NCBI RefSeq assembly: GCF_018881925.1
Contig: NZ_JACVPL010000008.1
Span: 1 to 64,000 of the forward strand
Source of the DNA: Polynucleobacter sp. Latsch14-2
GTDB taxonomy: Bacteria > Pseudomonadota > Gammaproteobacteria > Burkholderiales > Burkholderiaceae
DNA length: 64,000 nucleotides
Direction of reading: 5' to 3'
The notes under the pieces were generated by a model that searched no databases, was not told where the DNA came from, and saw only the letters and a list, made by a program, of their open reading frames with translations. The position numbers and the translations under genes were made by a program. Shown here piece after piece: positions 16,735 to 25,636 of the stretch. Numbering within the stretch: the first letter of the stretch is position 1; each line of letters opens with the position of its first letter.

Positions 16735-16740
16735 TATAAT
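16735..16740 (+). promoter_or_regulatory. -10 element (TATAAT) of hipBA
   Basis: Consensus TATAAT in the gap upstream of hipB. The -35 region, about 17 bases upstream, is poor, as is common for promoters under operator control. Confidence 0.5.
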
Positions 16741-16862
16741 GAGCTAATTGGGAAAAGCGAAAACATCAAGACTTCAGGCGCGTGAGGCGGTATTTTGGCT
16801 CTCCAGCGCTTTTCAAGATTCGTCTTTAGAGTTTCATCGTCAAACGTGCAATAGGGGGTCAT

Positions 16863-17204
16863 GTGCTTGATTTTGGTTTGGCAACTGAAGCTGAGGTGCG
16901 AGGCCAGTTGTGCCAGCGCTTGCGCACTATCCGCCTTTCTCAGGGTTTATCGCAAGCCACCCTCGCAGAAATGGCGGGGCTTAGTGTTAGTACCGTCAAG
17001 CTCATCGAAAGTAAACAGCAGTGCACTCTAGAAAATTTTGTCCGGCTGTTGATCGCCTTGGGCTTAGTGGTCGAGATGCAAGATTTATTTGTGCTTAAAC
17101 CCAAATCGATTGCCATGCTCGAACGTGCGCAGCAATTTTCAGCGCAAAGAGCCCCACGACAAAAGCGCATCACCACAAAAAATCCGCTTGTGAGGTTGCC
17201 ATGA
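16863..17204 (+). CDS. hipB: HipB-like XRE antitoxin
   Basis: A 113-residue helix-turn-helix protein. Residues about 14-70 are an XRE fold: LRTIRLSQGLSQATLAEMAG, then SVSTVKLIESKQ and LENFVRLLIALGL. The C-terminal basic tail (APRQKRITTKNP) may contact the toxin or DNA. The GTG start at 16863 is preceded by AGGGGG, a strong ribosome binding site. It overlaps hipA by four bases (ATGA). HipB neutralises HipA and represses the operon by binding palindromic operators, and two candidates are present upstream. Confidence 0.85.
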   Translation: MLDFGLATEAEVRGQLCQRLRTIRLSQGLSQATLAEMAGLSVSTVKLIESKQQCTLENFVRLLIALGLVVEMQDLFVLKPKSIAMLERAQQFSAQRAPRQKRITTKNPLVRLP

Positions 17205-18430
17205 AAAAGCTCGCAGTAAGCTGCTCTGCTTGGGGGCAAACATGGTCTTTGGGAAACTTAGCAGATGATGGCAGGCAACTGCTTTTTGAGTATGCGCCAG
17301 AAGCAATCGATAAAGGAATTGAGCTTTCTCCCTATAAGTTGAAATTACGTGCTGATGCTTATGGGGATTTTCCGGGCCATCAGTTACGTCTACCAGGGCT
17401 CATTGCAGATGCCTTGCCTGATGGCTGGGGATTGCATTTAATGGATCGCCTCTTTGCCAAGAGCGGTAAACCCGCTTATGAAATCTCGCCATTAGATCGC
17501 CTTGCCTTTATTGGTGAGCGCGCTATGGGGGCTTTATCGTTTTATCCGCCATCTGCTGAAGGTCTAGATATTTCTCTAGATGACTTAAGCTTATTCACCT
17601 TGGCTACCGAAGCCCAAAAAGAAATCAGCGGTCAAGAAAGTGAAGTACTCAGAGAGCTCTTGATCTTAGGCGGATCACCCCATGGTGCCAGACCCAAGGT
17701 ACTGGTGAACTACGATCAGCAGAGTAGGCAAATTTCTACTCTTTTGGGTAGTGCTGGCGAGCCGTGGCTAATGAAGTTTCAGGCAAATCATGAGCATCCC
17801 GAAGTGTGTGCTATCGAAAGCCTCTATGCAGGGCTCGCGCGTGCCTGCGGCTTAGAAATGCCCTTAACGCAATACTTCGAGTTGAGTGCGCAGCTTGCTG
17901 CATTTGGTACTCAGCGTTTTGATCGGCATGCAGGTATGCGCATTCCTACGCTAACGCTGGCAGGTTTATTAGATACCGATTTTCGTATTCCCTCCGTCAA
18001 TTATGAGACCTTTTTACGTGCAACACGCCTTATTACGCGAAGCGAGCAAGAGGTTGAGCGGGCATTTGAGCGTTGCGTATTTAATGTGATATTTCATAAT
18101 CGAGATGACCACGCTAAGAACTTCTCTTATCGCATGAATGAAAGTTTTCAGTGGAAGCTTTCCCCTTGCTATGACCTCACCTTTAATGAGGGTCCGGCTG
18201 GGGAGCATCAAATGGATATCCAAGGCGAAGGTAAGGCCCCAGGCAAAAGCCATCTCTTACAATTAGCGGCAGCTAATAGCCTAAAGCACTCCAGAGTGTT
18301 GGACATATTTGATCGCATTTGCGCGGTTGCAGAATCTTTTGGCGCTTACAGCAAAGGTATGCCTATTCGCAGCAAGACCTTAAACGGTATCGAGCAAAAA
18401 ATAGCGCAAAATCTACTGCGGATGCGCTAG
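17201..18430 (+). CDS. hipA: HipA-like serine/threonine kinase toxin
   Basis: A 409-residue toxin of the HipA family, kinases that in E. coli phosphorylate glutamyl-tRNA synthetase and trigger persistence. The N-terminal HipA_N part (about 10-115) is followed by the kinase. GGSPHGARPK (157-166) is the mobile loop that carries the autophosphorylated serine in this subfamily. FGTQRFDR (235-242), NRDDHAKNF (300-308, catalytic Asp and Asn) and the metal-binding YDLTF (324-328) are intact. It should be active. Substrate specificity may differ from E. coli because the loop sequence is of the GGSP-x-GARPK type. Confidence 0.88.
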   Translation: MKKLAVSCSAWGQTWSLGNLADDGRQLLFEYAPEAIDKGIELSPYKLKLRADAYGDFPGHQLRLPGLIADALPDGWGLHLMDRLFAKSGKPAYEISPLDRLAFIGERAMGALSFYPPSAEGLDISLDDLSLFTLATEAQKEISGQESEVLRELLILGGSPHGARPKVLVNYDQQSRQISTLLGSAGEPWLMKFQANHEHPEVCAIESLYAGLARACGLEMPLTQYFELSAQLAAFGTQRFDRHAGMRIPTLTLAGLLDTDFRIPSVNYETFLRATRLITRSEQEVERAFERCVFNVIFHNRDDHAKNFSYRMNESFQWKLSPCYDLTFNEGPAGEHQMDIQGEGKAPGKSHLLQLAAANSLKHSRVLDIFDRICAVAESFGAYSKGMPIRSKTLNGIEQKIAQNLLRMR

Positions 18431-18470
18431 CATTGAGGCAAGTAAACATTAGCCAATAAAGCGAGCCCGC

Positions 18471-19016
18471 ATGAGCATCAAACAATTTAACGGCAGCTAC
18501 ATGCCAAATGAAGATCGACTGATGTTTCGCTTTAATACGGCGGAAGATGATGAATATCGCTTCTGGTTTACGCGCCGTGTAACCTTATTCATTTTGGCGG
18601 CAACCGATCACTTGGTTGAGAAGAAGCTAGAACAAAAACATGACAAGCCTGCCGCTAAAGCCATCGCGCAGTTTCAGCAAGACGCGGTAAAGGAGCAAAC
18701 TAAATTTACTCACGACTATGCCCCTGCGAGTAAATATCCGATAGGCGCTGATCCTGTATTGGTGATGGATGTGAAGTGCACCATGATGCAAGTAGAAAAT
18801 ATCGATGTACTCTCCTTGGATTTGGTGATGCCTGGAGGTGCGAACCTAAACCTCAAACTCACAGTACCCATATTGCAAACCATGCGTTTGTTATTGGAAA
18901 GACTCGCCGCCCAAGGCAATTGGGGTCAACTGCAGCTGAATGTACCGGCACAAGTTGCGTCTACGGAAGCAGAGGTCGCGGCGCCTCCAGCTGAAGAAAA
19001 GAAAAACCTGCATTAA
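18471..19016 (+). CDS. Hypothetical cytoplasmic protein
   Basis: A 181-residue protein without signal peptide or membrane segment. The N-terminus (IKQFNGSYMPNEDRLMFRFN) suggests beta strands and is followed by a helical segment rich in Lys, Gln and Glu (about 50-80). A second strand-rich part (IDVLSLDLVMPGGANLNLKL) and an Ala/Glu-rich C-terminal tail complete it. I do not recognise the family. It lies between hipBA and a Phd/Doc module and may be cargo or an unrelated housekeeping gene. Confidence 0.6.
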   Translation: MSIKQFNGSYMPNEDRLMFRFNTAEDDEYRFWFTRRVTLFILAATDHLVEKKLEQKHDKPAAKAIAQFQQDAVKEQTKFTHDYAPASKYPIGADPVLVMDVKCTMMQVENIDVLSLDLVMPGGANLNLKLTVPILQTMRLLLERLAAQGNWGQLQLNVPAQVASTEAEVAAPPAEEKKNLH

Positions 19017-19057
19017 GCCTGATTTAACTGGCTTTTTCCTTAAATAACCCTGTTGAT

Positions 19058-19093
19058 ATGTATTTAAATATGTATTAAAATACATGCTAATAT
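19058..19093. promoter_or_regulatory. Phd/Doc promoter with repeated ATGTATT half-sites
   Basis: ATGTATT occurs at 19058-19064 and 19070-19076, and its complement AATACAT at 19079-19085, giving one close palindrome plus an extra half-site. Directly after comes TG-C-TAATAT (-10 at 19088-19093), an extended -10 promoter. The layout fits autoregulation by the antitoxin. Confidence 0.55.
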
Positions 19094-19135
19094 ATAAATT
19101 AAGCGATAATTCTTAAAGAACAATAGGAGTTTTTG

Positions 19136-19384
19136 ATGGAAACTTTATTAACCCGTGTCACCGCATCGTTAACCGAATTTAGAGAGCCGGGGAAGGTATT
19201 GGCAAAAGCCGGCAATGAGTCTGTGGCTATTTTGAATCGTAATGAGGTAGTGGCTTACTTGGTTCCAGTTGGCGCAATTGCTGAGATCTCTACCAGTCCG
19301 CTGGGCAAAGAAGGTTTACACAAATACCTCAAAACTGGATTACCTCAAATTCAGCACGTGATTAATTACTTGAAAGATAAGTAA
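19136..19384 (+). CDS. phd: Phd/YefM-type antitoxin
   Basis: An 82-residue antitoxin. The N-terminal Phd/YefM fold is visible in TRVTASLTEFREPGKVLAKA and VAILNRNEVVAYLVPVGAI. The C-terminal 30 residues are flexible and should block the Fic toxin. The ATG at 19136 is preceded by AGGAGT, a good ribosome binding site; a TTG three bases upstream is ignored. It is followed after three bases by the Doc gene. The core NRNE-V-YLVP segment is close to the other antitoxin at 14284, suggesting related antitoxins with different toxins. Confidence 0.85.
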   Translation: METLLTRVTASLTEFREPGKVLAKAGNESVAILNRNEVVAYLVPVGAIAEISTSPLGKEGLHKYLKTGLPQIQHVINYLKDK

Positions 19385-19387
19385 TTA

Positions 19388-19768
19388 GTGCACTATTTAA
19401 CGCTAGATGAGTCTGATCTTATTGAGATTCATAAGAATGTGATCGAGCCAAATGAAATTCAGGGCTTGGCAATGAACAAGTCCTTATCTGCAGTATTGGC
19501 GCGTTTGCAAAACCGCTTAGATTTTGGGTTAATCACAGATGTGTTTCATTATGCAGCTTGCATGGGTATTTTTATTGCAAAGGCACGCTGCTTTAATGAT
19601 GCCAATAAAAGAACTGCTGCCGCTGCACTACATTTAATTTTGATTGCCCACGAATGTAAGCCCAAGATTGAGAATACCGATTTAGGCGACTGGATAGTCA
19701 AATCGGTTGTTAATGAGCTATCTGAAGAGGATTTGGCTGGCTTATTACGCACGGTTTGCGAAAGCTAG
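19388..19768 (+). CDS. doc: Doc-type Fic toxin with altered catalytic motif
   Basis: A 126-residue Doc-family protein, kinases that phosphorylate EF-Tu in phage P1. The fold signature is present: ADVFHYAA-like helix (TDVFHYAACMGIF), then FNDANKRTAAAA (69-80). In canonical Doc the motif is H-x-F-x-D/N-A-N-K-R; here the histidine position is Arg67 (ARCFNDANKR). The codon is CGC, one base from CAC. Loss of this general base would be expected to disable or weaken the toxin. The start is a GTG. It may be a dead toxin kept with its antitoxin, or a divergent enzyme. Confidence 0.85.
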   Translation: MHYLTLDESDLIEIHKNVIEPNEIQGLAMNKSLSAVLARLQNRLDFGLITDVFHYAACMGIFIAKARCFNDANKRTAAAALHLILIAHECKPKIENTDLGDWIVKSVVNELSEEDLAGLLRTVCES

Positions 19769-19804
19769 TCCGCTTACCCTTTATCTTTTTGAATTCTCTT
19801 TTGT

Positions 19805-20869
19805 TTAACGCTTTAAGAGTGCTTGCAAACTATTTTTAAGATTACCCACGCCAAAGTAGGCGGTGAGGGGATTGGTGCTTGCTGTAGTGGTGTTGCTTTG
19901 GGGTGGCTTGCTAAAACTACCCGATAGCGTAATTACTGTGTCATCCGGCGCTTGCAGTAAGGCATTGAGTAAATTGTCTGGAATGAGGTAAGTCGCTTGA
20001 TAGCCACCTGTTTTTTCTTGCCAATTACCCGCAGGAATTAGGGGATAGACTTCTTTGCCGATTTCGAAATGCTGGGGATTGCTAGCGCTAAATGCCGATG
20101 CATCATTACTTTTGTAATAGATCAGGCAAGCCACTTTATTGTTTTGACCAGGTACCGGCAAAATTCCTAAGGTAATGGGGATTTGGCTACCTACAGTAAA
20201 GAGGCTGCTATTGATGGCGAGTAATTTACTGTCGGGCGTGACTTCTACTTTCCAGCGCGCGTAGCTCGTTTGACCGGCAGTGTCTACTTTAAGAATCTGT
20301 GCTTGAGTCAGGGTGAGGACCGTGACCTTATCGCTGGTGGTCATTTGGGCGTAATCTAGTAAACGCCGGTCCACTCCCATGGCATCTAAATACTTCGCTA
20401 AGGTAGCGCTAATCTTTTGGGTGTCTTCGGTATTAATCACCTGATCAGCGCCTCGAAATTGATGCAAGCCATAACGGCTGCCCGGAGTCAGCTTGCGGGA
20501 TACGCCCCCCGCAAAAGCATAGGCACAAGCGGATAAGCAATCGGGTGGACTGTAGTCGGTATTGCCAATTGTTGTGTTAAATCCGAGTTCGCGAATCGCA
20601 AGCCCCAATTGCATGCCACCCACAAGATTGCCTCCAGGGCTAGAGACTGCAACCCAGGTACCTTTTGGAAAGTTTTGCGCAAAAGATTTAAATTGTTTCG
20701 GACTATCTTTATCGATTTGCCCGGTGGCCAAAATCATCAGCTGGCATCTTGGCGTGAGCCCATCCATGCAACGCTCTTGCTTCTCAAAGCTCATGCCCCA
20801 GGCTTGCGCCGCTAGGCATACCAAGCTGGCCATGAAGGCCGTTATAAGGCGTTTGTAGGTCCCGGTCAT
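19805..20869 (-). CDS. Periplasmic ClpP/crotonase-fold protein (COG3904-like)
   Basis: A 354-residue exported protein with a signal peptide (about 1-25, ending AQAWG). The middle shows a ClpP/SppA-like serine protease core: the oxyanion glycine loop SSPGGNLVGGMQLG (76-89), a candidate nucleophile Ser114 in CLSACAYAFAGG, and H136 in GLHQF. The C-terminal half is strand-rich with two cysteines and unrecognised. The family is known only as a predicted periplasmic protein; proteolysis is inferred from the fold. It lies seven bases from the small membrane gene upstream of it, so they probably form one minus-strand unit. Confidence 0.7.
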   Translation of the reverse strand: MTGTYKRLITAFMASLVCLAAQAWGMSFEKQERCMDGLTPRCQLMILATGQIDKDSPKQFKSFAQNFPKGTWVAVSSPGGNLVGGMQLGLAIRELGFNTTIGNTDYSPPDCLSACAYAFAGGVSRKLTPGSRYGLHQFRGADQVINTEDTQKISATLAKYLDAMGVDRRLLDYAQMTTSDKVTVLTLTQAQILKVDTAGQTSYARWKVEVTPDSKLLAINSSLFTVGSQIPITLGILPVPGQNNKVACLIYYKSNDASAFSASNPQHFEIGKEVYPLIPAGNWQEKTGGYQATYLIPDNLLNALLQAPDDTVITLSGSFSKPPQSNTTTASTNPLTAYFGVGNLKNSLQALLKR

Positions 20870-20876
20870 GAGTTCC

Positions 20877-21122
20877 CTAAGCCTTAGAAACCCAGCGCAA
20901 TCCTACGAGCGCCAAAAGAAAGCACAGCAAGGGCAGGGTTAAGGCCATTAGCAGTGCCGGCCAGGAGACTAAGGGTCCCATGCTGGACAAGAGAGAGTTA
21001 AAAAGCAGGAAGCACATACCCAGCATGATGCCACCAAATATCTTGATACCAACGCTACCTGCATGCACCTTAAGGCAACCATCCATATCTGACGGTACGA
21101 TTAAATCGCTCAACATACGCAT
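20877..21122 (-). CDS. Small integral membrane protein
   Basis: An 81-residue protein with two hydrophobic segments (about 24-45 and 53-77) after a polar N-terminus (MLSDLIVPSDMDG). No family is recognised. It directly precedes the COG3904-like gene on the same strand with a seven-base gap, so it may anchor or assist that periplasmic protein. The start at 21122 may be a little upstream of the true one, since a second ATG lies two codons later. Confidence 0.5.
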   Translation of the reverse strand: MRMLSDLIVPSDMDGCLKVHAGSVGIKIFGGIMLGMCFLLFNSLLSSMGPLVSWPALLMALTLPLLCFLLALVGLRWVSKA

Positions 21123-21463
<341 letters not shown>

Positions 21464-22054
21464 GTGATTTATTTGAAGAATCTCAAATCGAATTTAATTG
21501 AGGTTCTTATCTCATTTTTGCTCTACGGATTTTTTGCGTGGGTAATATCTTGCTTTCCTCAATTAAAAAGTGGGCCACTGACTTTTTACCTGTTTATTCC
21601 GGCGGGGGTAAAACTCTTTTCTATTTTGATTTTTAGTTGGCGGGGTGCTATTGGGATTGGATTGGGTACTTTTGTACGTTTGCTCTTGGTCGATCCAAGT
21701 ATTCCATGGGGCACTTGGTTGATTGTCTCTCTGGTGACAACTTCTATATTATTTTTGGCAATTGAATTGGCATTGAAGGTCTTAAAGATAGATAAAAATC
21801 TGTCTAATATTAATTATTATCAAATAGTCATTCTTGCGGTTATCGCCAGCGTGGCCAATGGTGTTGGCTTCATGCAGAGCGTAAACTTTATGACCGGTCA
21901 TCACATGGATGGTGGCGCCTTTCACCATAACTTCCTAATCATCATGGCTAACTTTGCTGGAAGTGCTTTATTTGTATGTGCCTTGGTAGTAATTCTCAAA
22001 CAAAAGCGAGTTATATTGGGTTTTATATCCAGGTTAAGATCTAATATAAAATGA
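21464..22054 (+). CDS. Integral membrane protein, MASE1-like
   Basis: About 196 residues, with roughly five or six membrane helices. The stretch GPLTFYLFIPAGVKLFSILI then WRGAIGIGLGTFVRLLL resembles the start of MASE1 sensor domains, but no output domain follows. No ATG lies in frame before the first helix; GTG at 21464 or TTG at 21473 are the likely starts, and the exact one is uncertain. A longer reading frame extends upstream through the tRNA fragment and is rejected as a start. It is followed after 59 bases by a small winged-helix regulator. Confidence 0.6.
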   Translation: MIYLKNLKSNLIEVLISFLLYGFFAWVISCFPQLKSGPLTFYLFIPAGVKLFSILIFSWRGAIGIGLGTFVRLLLVDPSIPWGTWLIVSLVTTSILFLAIELALKVLKIDKNLSNINYYQIVILAVIASVANGVGFMQSVNFMTGHHMDGGAFHHNFLIIMANFAGSALFVCALVVILKQKRVILGFISRLRSNIK

Positions 22055-22113
22055 GCAACTAACTTGATGTACATAAAAATAGAGCTTAAGACGGCTTGAA
22101 CGGTATAACTAAA

Positions 22114-22464
22114 ATGACCAAAAAACACAATTCTGCGTACATTCGCTTCCTTAATTTGATAAATGCCATAGATGAGCAGGGTGCAGATAAAAGACTTGAT
22201 GCCATTGAAGAGCAGTTACTTGAACAGGTAATGCGGTCATCTTCTCAAGGGCGTGAAATTTTAGTCGGAGATTTAATCTCCTTGGGACAGATTGGTTCGC
22301 AGGCTACATTGCATGGCCGAGTCAAAAATCTTATTACTGCTGGCTATATCAACTCCATTTCAGATGCTAGTGATGGCAGAAGAAAAAAACTTCTTCCAAC
22401 AAAGTTGGCGCAACAGCATTATGAAAATCTATCAATGCTACTGATTAAGGCCGCGACCGCATAA
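22114..22464 (+). CDS. MarR-like winged-helix regulator
   Basis: A 116-residue protein. The winged-helix core is seen as LLEQVMRSSSQGREILVGDL, IGSQATLHGRVKNLITAGYI (recognition helix) and the wing SDASDGRRKKLLPTKLA. Such proteins regulate a nearby gene, here possibly the upstream membrane protein. The ATG at 22114 is chosen over an in-frame TTG 18 bases upstream. A rho-independent terminator follows at 22488. Confidence 0.7.
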   Translation: MTKKHNSAYIRFLNLINAIDEQGADKRLDAIEEQLLEQVMRSSSQGREILVGDLISLGQIGSQATLHGRVKNLITAGYINSISDASDGRRKKLLPTKLAQQHYENLSMLLIKAATA

Positions 22465-22487
22465 GAGGTGTTTGTTAGATTGACAGG

Positions 22488-22509
22488 CCCGCCTTTGAGC
22501 GGGTTTTTT
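22488..22509 (+). terminator. Rho-independent terminator
   Basis: Stem CCCGC/GCGGG with a six-base loop, followed by a T run, 24 bases after the winged-helix gene's stop. Confidence 0.75.
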
Positions 22510-22681
22510 AATGCCCTAAGCTTGTCTAAGAACGCTGTGCCTTGATTGCGTTCGATCAGAAAGCATTTTCTGTTGCGGTTATGGAGCTTTAGTTTTCATG
22601 ATGAATTCGACTTAATTGTTGATATAAAGCAAACCTTCAATTGCTTATTGGCCTTACATTACATCAATTTATGGAGTGATG

Positions 22682-23515
22682 ATGAGCCATGCATTGACGG
22701 CAGAAAACTTGTGGGAGGATGTTCTGGCTGTGCGTGCCCAATCTCCACTGGTTCATAGTATTACCAATTTTGTTGCCATGAATTTCAATGCAAATATGCT
22801 GCTGGCGTTGGGGGCGTCTCCTGTGATGGCGCATGCCCTTGAGGAGGTGGAAGACATGGTTGAAATTGCCCAAGCCTTGGTGTTGAATATTGGCACCTTA
22901 GAAACAGGCTGGATTCGAGCAATGACTCTGGCAAAGAGGCGGGCTCGACTGAAGGGTATTCCTGTTATTCTCGATCCCGTTGGTGCTGGTGCAACCTCCT
23001 ATCGAAATTCTTGTATTGCTGAATTACTTGCAGTTGATCCACCAAATATCATTCGTGGTAATGCATCAGAAGTCATGAGTGTTGCAGGCCTATCTATAGC
23101 GACAAAAGGGGTCGATAGCTCTGCTAGCTCGGATGATGCTATTGGGGCTGCCATGGCGCTAGCTCAAAAGACCAGTGGTGTTGTATGCATCTCAGGGGTT
23201 ATTGACCATGTGATGGATGGAGCGGGGCGACATATTACCTTATCAAATGGCAGCGCCTTAATGACAAAAGTTACTGGTGTAGGTTGCTCGGCGACCGCAA
23301 TAATTGGTGCATTTTCTGCGGTTCAGCCGGATGTATTCAGGGCAACAGTCGGTGCAATGGCGTATTTGGGGGTTGCTGGGGAAATTGCAGAGCAGAACAC
23401 TATGGCAACCAATGGTGGTTCCGGTAGTTATCAAGTCAATCTTTTGGATGTTGTTAATTTATTGGATGGGGCAATGTTTATTAAAACCCTCAAGATGGAG
23501 TTAATGAAGTACTAA
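22682..23515 (+). CDS. thiM: Hydroxyethylthiazole kinase
   Basis: Phosphorylates 4-methyl-5-(2-hydroxyethyl)thiazole, the salvage step of the thiamine thiazole moiety, in the cytoplasm. The 277-residue protein shows the family core: [18 protein letters not shown] at about 22-39, then [24 protein letters not shown], and the phosphate loop [16 protein letters not shown] with the catalytic cysteine. GGAG at 22673-22676 sets the ATG at 22682. No TPP riboswitch is seen upstream. It stands alone, not next to thiD or thiE, and its 3' end overlaps the convergent esterase gene by 15 bases. Confidence 0.92.
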   Translation: MSHALTAENLWEDVLAVRAQSPLVHSITNFVAMNFNANMLLALGASPVMAHALEEVEDMVEIAQALVLNIGTLETGWIRAMTLAKRRARLKGIPVILDPVGAGATSYRNSCIAELLAVDPPNIIRGNASEVMSVAGLSIATKGVDSSASSDDAIGAAMALAQKTSGVVCISGVIDHVMDGAGRHITLSNGSALMTKVTGVGCSATAIIGAFSAVQPDVFRATVGAMAYLGVAGEIAEQNTMATNGGSGSYQVNLLDVVNLLDGAMFIKTLKMELMKY

Positions 23516-24166
23516 AGTGAGAAAGTTGGATATATCCCTGAGCTCGTCTGGATGTAGGGAGTGTTCCATCGGATAGGTATGCCAGTCCACCTGGTAGCCA
23601 AGCTTCTCTAAAATATCAACAGATGCTTCGGCGCGTTCCGGAATAACTACCGCATCCCAAATACCATGAGCCATAAAAATAGGCGTGTTGCAATTAGCTT
23701 CGCTCTTTTCGAGTGGTAAGGATTTAGCAAGCGGGAGATAGCCTGATAGCGCCATGATTCCGGCAAGCTTATGCGGGAAACGCAAACCCACTTGTAACGA
23801 CATGGCGCAGCCCTGTGAGAATCCAGCTAGGACAATATTGTCATAGGCTATACCACGGTCTGCTTCGCGCTCAATCAGGGCCGTGATAGCGGCAGCAGAT
23901 TTCTGTATTCCAGATATATCCTCTCGATCTGTCAGACCCCTACCGGTGATGTCATACCAGGCTGGCATGACATAGCCACCATTTACAGTAACCGCCATGC
24001 TCGGTGCGCTTGGGAAAACAAACCGAATGGCTGGAGAGTCTTCGAGCTTGAGCTGAGGAATAATTGGCACAAAGTCATTGCCATCAGCCCCAAGGCCATG
24101 AAGCCAAATCACAGAGGCGCTGGGATTAGGGGCGGTTTCTATTTCAATACAGGGAAGGGTTGTCAT
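23501..24166 (-). CDS. Carboxylesterase / phospholipase (alpha/beta hydrolase 2)
   Basis: A 221-residue serine hydrolase like Pseudomonas EstB. The oxyanion region [12 protein letters not shown] is at 21-32 and the nucleophile Ser117 in GFSQG at 115-119. The acid Asp is in HGIWDAVV (about 170) and the catalytic His in MEHSLHP (about 203). It hydrolyses short-chain esters or lysophospholipids; physiological substrate unknown. It is encoded alone, convergent with thiM and divergent from a small lipoprotein gene. No signal peptide, so cytoplasmic. Confidence 0.88.
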   Translation of the reverse strand: MTTLPCIEIETAPNPSASVIWLHGLGADGNDFVPIIPQLKLEDSPAIRFVFPSAPSMAVTVNGGYVMPAWYDITGRGLTDREDISGIQKSAAAITALIEREADRGIAYDNIVLAGFSQGCAMSLQVGLRFPHKLAGIMALSGYLPLAKSLPLEKSEANCNTPIFMAHGIWDAVVIPERAEASVDILEKLGYQVDWHTYPMEHSLHPDELRDISNFLTLVLH

Positions 24167-24261
24167 GTAAATTTAATCTTTGGTTGCCAAGAGCTAATAT
24201 TAAAGCTCCGTTAATATGGATGCAGCAGATTCACTCAAAAAACTCACGAAATAGGTTTTTA

Positions 24262-24528
24262 ATGCACAGAATGTATATAGCGGTAGTAATGATGGGGAGC
24301 TTAGGTCTATTGGCCTGTGGAACTCCAGTCAGTCAGTTTGGTGTTTATAAGCAGTCAGACGGAACAGTTGGGGTGCACTCTCCAAAGTCAGCCACTCAAG
24401 AGGAGGCTCAAGTTGCCGCTGTAGAGGAATGTAAAAAATTAGGAAAGCGAACGGCGACTATTTTAGAGGGTCGTCAAACAGCCAATGATCGCTTTCCTAT
24501 GACCTATTTATATCGATGTGGCGGTTAA
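24262..24528 (+). CDS. Small lipoprotein
   Basis: An 88-residue protein with a lipoprotein leader: MYIAVVMMGSLGLLACG, where LLAC is the lipobox. The mature part (TPVSQFGVYKQSDGTVGVHS, then EEAQVAAVEECKKLGKRT) has a second cysteine pair and ends TYLYRCGG. The family is not recognised. Earlier in-frame starts are possible (24160) but would put residues before the leader, so ATG 24262 is preferred. Confidence 0.7.
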   Translation: MHRMYIAVVMMGSLGLLACGTPVSQFGVYKQSDGTVGVHSPKSATQEEAQVAAVEECKKLGKRTATILEGRQTANDRFPMTYLYRCGG

Positions 24529-24539
24529 GAAAAAACTTC

Positions 24540-25418
24540 TCAACTTAGTAACCACTTCTTAATAGATTTATCCACACACATAGCATCTAAGGCAATACCA
24601 AAGAATTCAGACCCATTGGTAATCATACTTTCGATTGCCTCTACCTTGCCGGATTTAACTCCCCGCAAGTAAGTTGCAACACGATAGCGCAGGAAGTGCT
24701 CGTCTTCACCTTCCTCATTGGTTGTGGAGCAAATTTCTAGGCTGCCATAGCGAGTCTCTGGATTGATGTTCAGAATTGCTAAACCCAAAGCAGCGATCAG
24801 CTTATCTGGCACTGGGATTGGTACATAGGAGTAGAGCGATACCAGCTTTTCTTCTTCATCTACTTCAATGATGTGATCAATCTCTAAAGTATCTTGCTCC
24901 GTTAGTTCAGTTTCACCTGAGTCGCCGCCACCAAAGGTGGACTCAAACTGCAGCATCGCCGTATTGCTATCTCTTGAGATCTCAATCATATCTGGGTAGC
25001 CGAGCAGACCTTTCCACCAATACATTAGAGAGAAAGTGCATGGCTTTACCTCTACCAAGCCTTCTTCAGTCGATTTGGCAAAGTAAAGACCATAAAACTC
25101 ATCGTCCGACTCTAGTCCATATTGATCAACCTTAGGGGATTTGCTGGTAACCTTTTTAACTGGCTTCTTAGTCACTTTTTTACTTGCTACTTTTTTGGCA
25201 ACAGGTTTCTTAACCGCCGGCTTTTTAGTAGCCGTTTTCTTGGTCGGAGCCTTTTTGGCCAGCACTTTTTTGGTTGCTGGTTTTTTCGCTAGCTTTTTCA
25301 CTGCCTTTTTAGCCGCAGCTTTTTTAGCAACAGGCTTCTTAATAGCTTTCTTAGCAGGGGCTTTTTTTACCACCTTGGTAGCTACTTTCTTTTTTGCTGG
25401 TGACTTCTTTGTAGCCAT
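24540..25418 (-). CDS. Protein with histone-H1-like tail and unrecognised domain
   Basis: A 292-residue protein. Residues 1 to about 97 are repeated Lys/Ala/Val/Pro units (KKPVAKKAAAKK, KKPAVKKPVAKK), like the tail of bacterial histone-H1-like proteins. The C-terminal part (about 100-292) starts DQYGLESDDEFYGLYFAK and is acidic and mixed alpha/beta, with RYRVATYLRGVKSGK near the end. I cannot name this domain. Its overall form repeats that of the two tailed proteins at 7370 and 11366. The gene is single and has a long upstream gap to 25637. Confidence 0.65.
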   Translation of the reverse strand: MATKKSPAKKKVATKVVKKAPAKKAIKKPVAKKAAAKKAVKKLAKKPATKKVLAKKAPTKKTATKKPAVKKPVAKKVASKKVTKKPVKKVTSKSPKVDQYGLESDDEFYGLYFAKSTEEGLVEVKPCTFSLMYWWKGLLGYPDMIEISRDSNTAMLQFESTFGGGDSGETELTEQDTLEIDHIIEVDEEEKLVSLYSYVPIPVPDKLIAALGLAILNINPETRYGSLEICSTTNEEGEDEHFLRYRVATYLRGVKSGKVEAIESMITNGSEFFGIALDAMCVDKSIKKWLLS

Positions 25419-25636
25419 GGTCTATTACCCTTCTTTTGATAGTTAGCGTGCATAGTGCACTGTCTGATATTACTGCAATTTCTATGAAGAATTGCTGCTT
25501 TTATATGAGGGTTTACCGGGCAATTTCAAGAGCATTGAGGCTTTTATAAAAAATATGTTTTTAGTGCTAGAAACTGGGTATTAGCTTGCTACACTGAAGG
25601 CGGTAGTTATGAATAACCTCTAAATTAAGAGAAACC

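Larger units (their letters stand above)
16532..16862. other. Divergent intergenic region with HipBA control sites
   Basis: This 331-base gap separates the J-domain gene from hipB. It contains two related AT-rich palindromes (16641-16670 and 16682-16710), a TATAAT at 16735-16740 and a leader of about 115 bases before the GTG start of hipB. No gene is seen. Confidence 0.6.

Noticed and set aside
22520..22681. TPP riboswitch before thiM
   Set aside because: No CTGAGA-type conserved core or matching helices are visible.
25141..25446. Hydrophobic plus-strand open frame
   Set aside because: Antisense of the tail of the protein at 24540-25418, not a membrane protein.
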